This document shows, in pieces, positions 21,986 through 28,753 of a stretch of 28,753 nucleotides of DNA. Each line of letters opens with the position of its first letter. Position 1 is the stretch's first letter. The translations under genes and the position numbers were made by a program. This DNA is from Oscillospiraceae bacterium (GTDB lineage: Bacteria > Bacillota_A > Clostridia > Oscillospirales > Oscillospiraceae): the NCBI GenBank assembly GCA_017939025.1, contig JAGBAI010000005.1, forward strand, positions 1-28,753, in the 5' to 3' direction. The notes beneath the pieces were generated by a model. That model made no database searches and was not told where the DNA came from. It saw nothing but the letters and a program-made list of their open reading frames with translations.

Positions 21986-23323
21986 ATGGACGAAGAACTC
22001 TTGCAGCGTCAGCAGCCTCAGTCATTGGAGGCGGAGCAGGCGGTTTTGGGTTCCATCCTCATTGACAGCCGCTGTGTTGCCGATGTGGTGGGTGTGGTGA
22101 AGCCGGAGGATTTTTATCTGCAGCAGAACCGGGAGATTTATGAGACCATCTATACCATGTTCAACTTCTCCCAGACCATTGACCCGGTTACGGTGCTGGA
22201 TAAGCTGAAGGAACTGGGCTATTATCATGACAATTCCCGGGATTACATTCTGCAGCTGATGGAAATTACCCCCACTGCTGCCAATGTGGTGCGGTATGCC
22301 AATATCGTCCGGGAGAAGGCCATGCTCCGGGGCCTGAACCAGGCAGCCACCGATATTCACGAGATGGTCTACGAGGAACTGGGTACCCCGGCAGAAATGC
22401 TGGAAACTGCTGAGAAGAAAATCTATGCACTGCGTAAAGGGGAGCGGGGAGACTCGCTGGAGCACATCGGAACCACGCTGCACAAGGTCTTTGACCGGCT
22501 GACGGAGCTGGCCCAGTCGGATTCTCTGATTCCCGGCCTTTCTACCGGTCTGCGGGACTTGGATACCAAGATCAACGGTCTGAATAAGTCTGACCTGCTG
22601 CTGGTGGCAGCCCGCCCTGCCATGGGTAAGTCTGCCTTCGCGCTGAACATCGGCGTGAACGTTGCCAAAAAGTATAAAAAGACCGTGGCCATTTTCAACC
22701 TGGAAATGTCCCGGGAGCAGCTGGCCATGCGCCTTCTGGCTAACGAAAGCTTTGTGGAGCTGCAAAAGCTGGCTACCGGCAAACTCAATGATGAAGAATG
22801 GACCAAGCTGTGTATGGCCTCCGCGGCTCTCAGCCAGACGGATATCCGTATTGACGATAATCCCTCCGTCACGGTTGCGGACATCAACGCCAAGTGCCGG
22901 AGACTTGACAATCTGGGCCTGGTCATCATTGACTACCTGCAGCTGATGCAGGGCAGCGGCTACGGCAAGAATAATGAGAACCGCGTTGTGGTGGTTGGTG
23001 AGATTTCCCGTTCCTTAAAGATCATGGCAAAGGAACTGAATGTGCCCGTCATCTGCCTGAGCCAGCTGTCCCGTGCGGTGGAAAGCCGTACCGATAAGCG
23101 GCCCATTCTGTCGGATCTTCGTGAATCCGGCGCTATTGAGCAGGATGCAGACTCTGTCATGTTCCTGTACCGGGATGAATATTATAATGAAAATACCGAA
23201 GAAAAGGGCGTTGCTGAGTGTATCGTTGCCAAAAATCGCCATGGCGAGACCGGTGCGGTGAAGCTGCAATGGATCGGCCAGTACCAGACCTTTGCCGACC
23301 GGGAGTGGAAGCATGCTGAATAA
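21986..23323 (+). CDS. dnaB: replicative DNA helicase DnaB (DnaC of Bacillus)
   Basis: 445-aa hexameric helicase that unwinds DNA at the replication fork. The N-terminal primase-interaction domain (PQSLEAEQAVLGSILID...) is followed by the RecA-like ATPase with Walker A ARPAMGKS (209-216), the Walker B region LGLVIIDYLQLM and SQLSRAVESR. Length is normal and no intein is present. I prefer ATG 21986 over ATG 21980, because AAGGAG is 7 nt from the second but only 1 nt from the first; the two differ by two residues. The end overlaps the tilS start by 11 bp, indicating co-transcription and coupled translation. Confidence 0.96.
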   Translation: MDEELLQRQQPQSLEAEQAVLGSILIDSRCVADVVGVVKPEDFYLQQNREIYETIYTMFNFSQTIDPVTVLDKLKELGYYHDNSRDYILQLMEITPTAANVVRYANIVREKAMLRGLNQAATDIHEMVYEELGTPAEMLETAEKKIYALRKGERGDSLEHIGTTLHKVFDRLTELAQSDSLIPGLSTGLRDLDTKINGLNKSDLLLVAARPAMGKSAFALNIGVNVAKKYKKTVAIFNLEMSREQLAMRLLANESFVELQKLATGKLNDEEWTKLCMASAALSQTDIRIDDNPSVTVADINAKCRRLDNLGLVIIDYLQLMQGSGYGKNNENRVVVVGEISRSLKIMAKELNVPVICLSQLSRAVESRTDKRPILSDLRESGAIEQDADSVMFLYRDEYYNENTEEKGVAECIVAKNRHGETGAVKLQWIGQYQTFADREWKHAE

Positions 23324-24590
23324 GATGCGGAAATTCCTGCGGCAGCAGGATATGGTGGATCCCGGCGATACGGTAATCTGCGCCCTGTCTGGCGGGGCGG
23401 ATTCTGTGGCACTGACCTTTGCCTTCTATATATTAAAGGAAGAACTGGGAATCTCGCTGGAAGCGGCCCATTTTAATCACCATCTCCGGGGAGAGGAATC
23501 GAACCGGGATGAAGCCTTTGTGAGAGAATTCTGTGACCGCTACGACATTCCCCTCCATGTGGGAAGCGCGGAAGTCAAGCCCGGGAAGAAAGGGCTGGAA
23601 GCAGCGGCCCGGGAGGCCCGGTATGGATTCTTAAGAAGCCTTAGCGGCAAGATTGCCACGGCCCACACTGCCGATGACAATGCGGAAACGGTGCTGCTGC
23701 ATCTGATCCGGGGCACAGGGCTGAAGGGCCTTGGGGGCATCACACCAGTTCACGGAAATGTGATCCGGCCTATGCTGACCATTACCCGGCAGGAGGTAGA
23801 GAAATTTCTGGAAGAATGGTGCTTAAGCCACATCGAGGACAGCTCCAACGGCACCGATGCCTTTTTGCGAAACCGCATCCGCCATCAAGTGATGCCACTG
23901 CTGAAGGAGGAAAACCCGAAGCTGGGAGAAAATCTTTCCCGGATGGCTCTGATCCTGCGAAGGGATGAGGCATATCTTTCACAACAGGCGCAGTTTGAGA
24001 TCCTACCCAGAGTAGAGACGCTGAAACGGCTCCATCCGGCTGTGCGCAGCCGCTGTTTGGCGGAATTTCTGAAGCAAAGCGGCGTGAAAGAACCGGAGGA
24101 GTCACATATTATCCAGGCAGAGGCGCTGATCTGGTCGGAAAAGCCCTCCGCAAGGGCCTCCTTCCCAGGCGGTGTGACCATTGCCCGGAATTATGATCGG
24201 CTGGAAGCACTGGAAGAGAGGGAAAGCCTGGAAAAAACCTTTCTGCCCTGCCCCGGGGAGGTCACGGTATCTGGGGTGCGGGTAAGCTGCTTTCCTGCGG
24301 CAGAAATCATCAACACGCCGGATACCTTTACGGTGGTAAGCTGTGGCCCGGTTTTTATCCGAAGCCGCCAAAGCGGTGATTCTATCCGCCTAAGGGGCGG
24401 AACCAAAAGTCTGAAGAAATTGCTGATCGACCGGAAAATCCCTGCTGCCCAGCGCAGCGGCATCCCGGTGGTCTGTGATGATAGGAGCATTCTGGGTGTT
24501 TATTCCATTGGCGCAAATCTGGATCGGGCCGCGAAGGAACTTCCGGCGGTGACCATCCGTTTCCATAATACAGAGAATAAGGGAGAATAA
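23313..24590 (+). CDS. tilS: tRNA(Ile)-lysidine synthetase
   Basis: 425-aa enzyme that adds lysine to C34 of the minor tRNA-Ile (CAU anticodon) using ATP, switching it from Met to Ile identity. The PP-loop is SGGADS (26-31). HFNHHLRGEESNRDE, TAHTADDNAETVLLHLIRGTGLKGL and the NRIRHQVMPLL block are family features. The C-terminal domain contains GDSIRLRGGTKSLKKLLIDRKIP (split: GDSIRLRGGTKSLKK and LLIDRKIP). GGAG with 7-nt spacing supports ATG 23313, inside the end of dnaB. The order tilS-hpt-ftsH is highly conserved in Firmicutes. Confidence 0.96.
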   Translation: MLNKMRKFLRQQDMVDPGDTVICALSGGADSVALTFAFYILKEELGISLEAAHFNHHLRGEESNRDEAFVREFCDRYDIPLHVGSAEVKPGKKGLEAAAREARYGFLRSLSGKIATAHTADDNAETVLLHLIRGTGLKGLGGITPVHGNVIRPMLTITRQEVEKFLEEWCLSHIEDSSNGTDAFLRNRIRHQVMPLLKEENPKLGENLSRMALILRRDEAYLSQQAQFEILPRVETLKRLHPAVRSRCLAEFLKQSGVKEPEESHIIQAEALIWSEKPSARASFPGGVTIARNYDRLEALEERESLEKTFLPCPGEVTVSGVRVSCFPAAEIINTPDTFTVVSCGPVFIRSRQSGDSIRLRGGTKSLKKLLIDRKIPAAQRSGIPVVCDDRSILGVYSIGANLDRAAKELPAVTIRFHNTENKGE

Positions 24591-24592
24591 CT

Positions 24593-25132
24593 ATGGATAG
24601 AGACATTGAAAAGATCCTTTTGACGGAGCAGCAGATCCAGAACCGGATTCAAGAGCTGGGCGAAATTCTGACGAAGGAATATGAAGGAAAAAATCCTGTT
24701 GTTGTGGGCGTGCTCAAGGGTGTTGTGGTGTTCTACGCCGATATGATCCGGCGGATCAAGACTCCCTGCCAGCTGGACTTTATGTGGATCAGCTCTTATT
24801 CCGGCACCAATTCCGCCGGAATGCTGGTGCGCCAGGATGTGACGGCTGACATCAAGGGCCGCCATGTGCTGATCCTGGAGGATATCTTCGACACCGGTAA
24901 TTCTTTGGATTTTACCGTCAAGCACCTGATGGAAAAGGAGCCCGCTTCCTTGAAAATCTGCACCCTGCTGGATAAGCCCGAAAGAAGAAAGCCCGGCATT
25001 ACCCTCCAGGCGGATTACACAGGCTTTACCATTCCCAATGCTTTCGTGGTGGGTTATGGACTGGATTACAATGAAAAATACCGGAATCTGCCCTATGTGG
25101 GCATTTTGAAGCCGGAAGTATATGAAAAATAA
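24593..25132 (+). CDS. hpt: hypoxanthine phosphoribosyltransferase
   Basis: 179-aa purine-salvage enzyme converting hypoxanthine (and usually guanine) plus PRPP to IMP/GMP. The PRPP-binding loop is ILEDIFDTGNSL (94-105). VGVLKGVVVFYADMIR and VVGYGLDYNEKYRNLPYVG are family blocks. Length is typical. It starts 2 bp after the tilS stop with GGAG at 7 nt, and its stop codon overlaps the ftsH ribosome binding site, so tilS-hpt-ftsH are tightly linked. Confidence 0.97.
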   Translation: MDRDIEKILLTEQQIQNRIQELGEILTKEYEGKNPVVVGVLKGVVVFYADMIRRIKTPCQLDFMWISSYSGTNSAGMLVRQDVTADIKGRHVLILEDIFDTGNSLDFTVKHLMEKEPASLKICTLLDKPERRKPGITLQADYTGFTIPNAFVVGYGLDYNEKYRNLPYVGILKPEVYEK

Positions 25133-25136
25133 GGAG
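25131..25136 (+). promoter_or_regulatory. ribosome binding site for the TTG start of ftsH
   Basis: AAGGAG overlapping the last two bases of the hpt stop codon, 10 nt before TTG 25147. Spacing is a little long; the next in-frame Met (residue 9) would cut into the basic stretch before the first membrane helix. Confidence 0.65.
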
Positions 25137-25146
25137 AACTCCCAAT

Positions 25147-27027
25147 TTGAAAAACCGTAGATTTATCCCCATGATCGTCTATCTGCTTCTGCTGGTAACG
25201 GTCTTCTCCTGGGCAAATGAGCTGTTCTCGGATGAGAGTAATCAGCTGGCGTACTCTCAGGTGATCCAGCTATTCCGCAACGAACAGGTTCGGGCCTTTG
25301 AAATTCAGGATGATACCATTCTCATGGAGCTGTACACCACCATCGATGGCGAAAACATCGTCCGGGCGAAGCTTGCTTATCCTGAAACCTTCCTGACAGA
25401 GATGTCGGAACTGCTGGAGGAACAGACTGAGTCCGGAGTGCTGGAATACTACCGGCTGTCGCCTAAGGAACCCTTTTCTCCCTATGAGCTGATCCTGCCT
25501 TTGGTACTGGCGGGCATGGTGCTGCTGTTTGTCTGGGCCATGTTTATGAGCCGTGCCAATAACAACAATCCCCTGCAGAATTTCGGCAAGGCCCGGACGG
25601 TTCTGGGTGTGCCTGACGGCAAGAAGGTGACCTTTGCCGATGTGGCGGGCGCTGACGAAGAAAAGGAAGAATTGCAGGAAGTGGTGGATTTCCTGAGAAA
25701 CCCTGAGAAATTCACCCAGATCGGTGCCAGAATTCCCCATGGTATGCTGCTGGTGGGTCCTCCCGGTACCGGTAAGACCCTGCTGGCCCGGGCTGTGGCC
25801 GGTGAGGCGGATGTGCAGTTCCTTTCCATTTCCGGCTCTGACTTTGTGGAAATGTACGTTGGCGTAGGCGCCAGCCGTGTCAGAGATCTCTTTGAACAGG
25901 CCAAGAAGGTGGCTCCTGCCATCATTTTCATCGACGAGATCGATGCCGTGGGCCGTAAGCGCGGCAGCGGCTTAGGCGGCGGCCACGACGAAAAGGAACA
26001 GACTCTGAACCAGCTGCTGGTGGAGATGGACGGCTTTGCCCGCAGTGAGGGGATTATCGTTCTGGCCGCCACCAACCGCCCCGACATTCTGGATCCTGCT
26101 CTGCTGCGGCCCGGCCGTTTTGACCGGCAGATCCATGTGGGCCGCCCGGATGTTAAGGGCCGTGAAGAGATCCTGAAGGTTCATGCCAAGGGCAAAAAGC
26201 TGGATGCTACTGTCAATCTCAAAACCGTTGCCCGTTCCACCGCCGGTTTCACCGGTGCGGATTTGAGCAATCTGCTGAATGAGGCTGCCATCATGGCTGC
26301 CCGGGATGACCGTCCTGTGCTGACCATGGAGGATCTGAATGAAGCCCTCATGAAGATCACTGCTGGCCCTGCAAAGAAGAGCCGGGTTCAGATCCGCAAG
26401 GATCTGAAGGAGACGGCCATCCACGAGGCAGGCCATGCCGTCGCCATGTATCACCTGCCCACCCATGATCCGGTGCGGCACATCACCATCATTCCCCGGG
26501 GCCAGTCCCTGGGCTCTACCTGGTCTTTGCCCCGGGATGATTCCTTCAATATGACCCGGAACCAGATGTATGAGCAGATCGTGTCCCTGCTGGGCGGCCG
26601 CGTGGCCGAGGCGCTGTTCCTGGGAGATATCTCTGTGGGTGCTTCCAACGACATTGACCGGGCCACCAAGCTGGCCAAGGATATGGTGGCCCGCTACGGC
26701 ATGTGCGAAAAGCTTGGCACCGTGTCCTACCTGGACGGCGGTGAAGTATTCATCGGCCGGGACTACCAGACCACCAAGAGCTATTCCGAGAAGTACGCGG
26801 CCACCATCGATGATGAAGTGAAGCTGATGATCGACAAGGCCTATGACCATTGCCACAAGCTCCTGTCTGAAAACAGTGAGAAGCTTCACAAAGTAGTGGA
26901 TTTCCTGCTGGAAAAGGAATCCATGACCGGCGAGCAGTTCGAGGCCATCATGGAAGGCAGGGAAGTGGGCGAAATGTCCGCCACGGCCATGTTTGATGGG
27001 TTTGAAGTGGAAAAAACGGAAGAATAA
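25147..27027 (+). CDS. ftsH: ATP-dependent zinc metalloprotease FtsH
   Basis: 626-aa membrane AAA+ protease that degrades misassembled membrane and some cytosolic proteins. The first membrane segment is about 8-24, an extracytoplasmic domain of ~90 residues follows, and the second membrane segment is about 115-135. Walker A is GPPGTGKT (204-211), then the Walker B region [11 protein letters not shown] and the second region of homology ([20 protein letters not shown]). The zinc site is HEAGH (426-430), with a distal Asp in [10 protein letters not shown]. It uses a TTG start, giving [13 protein letters not shown] as the N-terminus after Met. It is the last gene of the plus-strand run and is followed by a strong terminator. 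Confidence 0.96.
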   Translation: MKNRRFIPMIVYLLLLVTVFSWANELFSDESNQLAYSQVIQLFRNEQVRAFEIQDDTILMELYTTIDGENIVRAKLAYPETFLTEMSELLEEQTESGVLEYYRLSPKEPFSPYELILPLVLAGMVLLFVWAMFMSRANNNNPLQNFGKARTVLGVPDGKKVTFADVAGADEEKEELQEVVDFLRNPEKFTQIGARIPHGMLLVGPPGTGKTLLARAVAGEADVQFLSISGSDFVEMYVGVGASRVRDLFEQAKKVAPAIIFIDEIDAVGRKRGSGLGGGHDEKEQTLNQLLVEMDGFARSEGIIVLAATNRPDILDPALLRPGRFDRQIHVGRPDVKGREEILKVHAKGKKLDATVNLKTVARSTAGFTGADLSNLLNEAAIMAARDDRPVLTMEDLNEALMKITAGPAKKSRVQIRKDLKETAIHEAGHAVAMYHLPTHDPVRHITIIPRGQSLGSTWSLPRDDSFNMTRNQMYEQIVSLLGGRVAEALFLGDISVGASNDIDRATKLAKDMVARYGMCEKLGTVSYLDGGEVFIGRDYQTTKSYSEKYAATIDDEVKLMIDKAYDHCHKLLSENSEKLHKVVDFLLEKESMTGEQFEAIMEGREVGEMSATAMFDGFEVEKTEE

Positions 27028-27068
27028 AGTTCATCTTTCGGCACTGTTAATTTGCCCCTGAGATAATG

Positions 27069-27107
27069 AATCCGACCTATGGTTACGATCATAGGTCGGA
27101 TTTTTTT
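27069..27107 (+). terminator. terminator of the gdpP-ftsH run
   Basis: A 13-bp stem AATCCGACCTATG / CATAGGTCGGATT (27069-27081 with 27090-27102) followed directly by a seven-base T-run (27101-27107), 41 bp after the ftsH stop. Confidence 0.92.
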
Positions 27108-27161
27108 GAAATTAAGGTTCTATGTCAATAGTTGGGGTAGAGCCAAAATGAAACATCTAAG

Positions 27162-27194
27162 GATCGTGTCGGAGCGGCAGCTCCGGCACGATTT
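27162..27194. terminator. stem-loop at the IS end
   Basis: A 13-bp stem with one G-T wobble (ATCGTGTCGGAGC / GCTCCGGCACGAT, loop GGCA) followed by TTTT on the plus strand. It lies just past the transposase stop and could insulate the element from transcription coming from ftsH. Confidence 0.65.
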
Positions 27195-27506
27195 TTATGT
27201 ATTACAGAAGAGGATTCTCTTTCTGAAATTATTGAAGTTTCTCATACCAAAACAAACCCGCTTCAAAACTTTCGTCTTATTATTACAGCCTTCAATGTAA
27301 CCATTGGACCAGGGCACATCCATTGAATTCAATATCTCTTGGAACCAGTTTCGATAGGCTTTGGCGCAGTCATCAAATTCCGGCATTTGCATAACTTCAA
27401 CAGACAGCAGCCAGTCTAACAGCTTTTGCCTGCCCTCTGTAGAGGATTTAGAATGAAAGACAGCAATGAATTCATTTTTAATGCGGTAGGCATCCGCCAG
27501 GCGTGG
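27195..27506 (-). pseudogene. ISL3-family transposase, C-terminal fragment
   Basis: About 103 residues remain in one open frame, from PRLADAYRIKNEF at the cut end to SNGYIEGCNNKTKVLKRVCF, MRNFNNFRKRILF and the stop at 27195. The NGYIEGCNNKTKVLKR block, followed by an aromatic/arginine-rich end, is typical of the last part of the DDE domain in ISL3 transposases; the Glu in this block is likely the third catalytic acid. A full transposase is ~400 aa, so roughly three quarters of the N-terminal side is missing. The first Met in the remaining frame is at 27392, but it is internal. It cannot be active alone. Confidence 0.82.
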
Positions 27507-28545
27507 TATTAGTATAACTCATTGCTGACTTGATATAAGAAACCATATTATCAACCCATTTATTTATATTAGTTGTACAAGGTAATGTTTTAACAATTCC
27601 TTCTGCTGTTGTTGTTTTAATTCCATTTATATCAATTTGTCCTTCTTTTGAAGCCATTCCATAGAAAATTTTATATAAATTACCAACATATTGTTTATCA
27701 TTTATAATAAAAATTCCATTATCTTCAATAATATTGTCTTTGAATGGATTATAAATTATATATTCATCAGTTTTTTTATGTATAAAAAATGTTTTTGCTG
27801 CACTTTCAACAAGTTGTGAAAAAACACTTCCAATCATAACATAATCAGCACCCAAAGCTAATGCTTTAATTACATCAGAATAATTTCTGATACCACCATC
27901 AGCAATAATTTTAGGCATTTCACACATAGGTATTCCTTTTTCGCAAGCAATTCTATTTTTTATTTCAACCATTTCTTCTATTAATGAAGCCATTGGAAAA
28001 TGTATAGAAGTATTTGATGATGTGATACACCCAGACCCAGAACCAATTCCAACTCTAACATAATCAGCATTACATTTTAACACTTCTTCATAAGTTTTTG
28101 GGTTTGCAATATTACCAATCATAACTTGTAAAGATTCACCATAAAGTCTTTTTGCTTTTTTTGTTAAAACATAAAGTTTTTTCATATGACCATTTGCAAT
28201 GTCAATCAATACTTTTTTCTTATGTTTAATATAGTGTTTTACATAACCTTCATCACAAAAAAAGTCTTCAAATTCTTTCAAAGAAAATGCAGCCCATTTA
28301 TTATTTAAAGCATATTCAATTCTCTTATCATATTCAACACTTCTAGGTAATATAGCGTGAATTTTATTTTGTTCAAATAAATCGAAATTTTCTAAACAAA
28401 CAACAGTACTCATTGGTGCTGTAAAAATAGGTAAAAAACCATCTTTATGAAAAGGGTCACATTCTTCACGATGTTCAATTGTTGAAATTTTATTTGGAAC
28501 AATCATAACATCATTATAGCAGTAGTTTGTTTCTTTTATTAACAT
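27478..28545 (-). CDS. phage-like IMP dehydrogenase/GMP reductase domain protein, C-terminus replaced
   Basis: 355-aa TIM-barrel protein of the IMPDH/GMPR family. N-terminal YNDVMIVPNKIST matches the family start, GNIANP (144-149) and ADGGIRNYSDVIKALALGADYVMIGS (split: ADGGIRNYSD and LALGADYVMIGS) are the phosphate-binding blocks, and the catalytic loop is GIGSGSGCITSS with C173. There is no CBS pair, so it is closer in layout to GMP reductase or to the compact phage-encoded members than to chromosomal GuaB; the usual CTTR of the loop is CITS here. The last residues (about TPGGCLPH) are translated from the IS remnant after a family-like SAMSYTN, so the native end is missing. The gene is far more AT-rich than everything left of it. 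IMP-to-XMP and GMP-to-IMP direction cannot be told apart. Confidence 0.8.
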   Translation of the reverse strand: MLIKETNYCYNDVMIVPNKISTIEHREECDPFHKDGFLPIFTAPMSTVVCLENFDLFEQNKIHAILPRSVEYDKRIEYALNNKWAAFSLKEFEDFFCDEGYVKHYIKHKKKVLIDIANGHMKKLYVLTKKAKRLYGESLQVMIGNIANPKTYEEVLKCNADYVRVGIGSGSGCITSSNTSIHFPMASLIEEMVEIKNRIACEKGIPMCEMPKIIADGGIRNYSDVIKALALGADYVMIGSVFSQLVESAAKTFFIHKKTDEYIIYNPFKDNIIEDNGIFIINDKQYVGNLYKIFYGMASKEGQIDINGIKTTTAEGIVKTLPCTTNINKWVDNMVSYIKSAMSYTNTTPGGCLPH

Positions 28546-28627
28546 AATTAATATATCTTTTAGTATAAATATTTAATTTAAGTTTTATTAACATTACAAA
28601 GATATATAAAATATATGTAAAAACAAA

Positions 28628-28659
28628 ATACCGTGTTATTATTTTTCATAACACGGTAT
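28628..28659 (-). terminator. terminator of the last, partial gene
   Basis: A perfect 12-bp stem ATACCGTGTTAT / ATAACACGGTAT (28628-28639 with 28648-28659). On the minus strand it is followed by TTTGTTTTT and lies a few bases after the stop codon at 28668-28666. Confidence 0.8.
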
Positions 28660-28665
28660 CAAATA

Positions 28666-28753
28666 TTATTTTCTTCCCATTAATGTGAGGTACATATCAC
28701 TTCTTTGTTTACAAACAGCATCCAATGAATATGTATCTTTTACTGTATCATAT
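28666..28753 (-). CDS. C-terminal end of an unidentified gene (cut by window edge)
   Basis: An open frame runs from the window edge to a TAA at 28668-28666 and encodes the tail YDTVKDTYSLDAVCKQRS followed by DMYLTLMGRK. The codon use is AT-rich like the neighbouring IMPDH-like gene, and the terminator just after the stop supports a real gene end. Too little is visible to assign a function. Confidence 0.5.
   Translation of the reverse strand, partial: YDTVKDTYSLDAVCKQRSDMYLTLMGRK

Larger units (their letters stand above)
27116..27506 (-). mobile_element. truncated ISL3-type insertion sequence (one end)
   Basis: The end at 27116-27143 (GGTTCTATGTCAATAG, then TTGGGGTAGAGC) resembles the terminal inverted repeats of clostridial ISL3-family elements. 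It is followed by a stem-loop and the C-terminal part of a transposase on the minus strand. The element is cut at about 27506, where the sequence changes abruptly to AT-rich DNA, and the other end is absent from the window. Family assignment is from recall of the transposase C-terminus and inverted repeat, not a database search. Confidence 0.75.

Noticed and set aside
27079..27300. 73-codon plus-strand frame over the IS end
   Set aside because: It covers a terminator, the IS inverted repeat and the antisense of the transposase fragment.

Overview
The window reads as a chromosomal stretch of a GC-rich Clostridia (Firmicutes) bacterium, most likely Oscillospirales or a close relative. The evidence is the gene content and order (miaB-mutS-mutL-miaA-hfq; yggS-sepF-divIVA; T-box-ileS; gdpP-rplI-dnaB-tilS-hpt-ftsH; an RNase J), the strong GGAGG-type ribosome binding sites, and the density of small palindromic intergenic repeats. 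The taxonomic call is inference; no rRNA or marker search was possible. The last ~1.25 kb (from about 27506) is strikingly AT-rich and looks foreign.

Layout. Minus strand, 125-14229, from downstream to upstream: ileS with a T-box leader carrying an Ile specifier (ATC); divIVA, sepF and yggS (cell division and polar growth, PLP homeostasis); a strong terminator; then hfq, miaA, a small membrane zinc-ribbon protein, mutL, a CPBP intramembrane protease, mutS and miaB, probably driven from a good sigma-A-type promoter upstream of miaB. Divergent from miaB is a two-membrane-segment PpiC/parvulin foldase (14497-15930), followed by an array of hairpins. Then come dus and rnj on the minus strand (16194-18872), and divergent from rnj a plus-strand run gdpP-rplI-dnaB-tilS-hpt-ftsH (19307-27027) that ends in a strong terminator. 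The end of the window holds the truncated end of an ISL3-type insertion sequence (27116-27506) joined directly to a truncated, AT-rich, phage-like IMPDH/GMP-reductase gene and the tail of one more gene.

How the genes work together. Much of the window is information processing: tRNA charging and anticodon-loop or body modification (ileS, miaA, miaB, tilS, dus), mismatch repair (mutS, mutL), replication (dnaB), RNA turnover and sRNA biology (rnj, hfq), ribosome (rplI), c-di-AMP turnover (gdpP), membrane proteostasis (ftsH, PpiC, CPBP) and division (sepF, divIVA).

The least ordinary features are (i) three or four families of dispersed palindromic repeats, one copy of which is read in frame through the MutL linker and two of which bracket the CPBP gene between mutS and mutL; (ii) a repeat family that starts at the stop codon of the upstream gene in all three copies; (iii) the abrupt IS/phage-like junction at 27.5 kb, which may be a real insertion-deletion or an assembly chimera. 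I did not find a clear-cut new defence or biosynthetic system.
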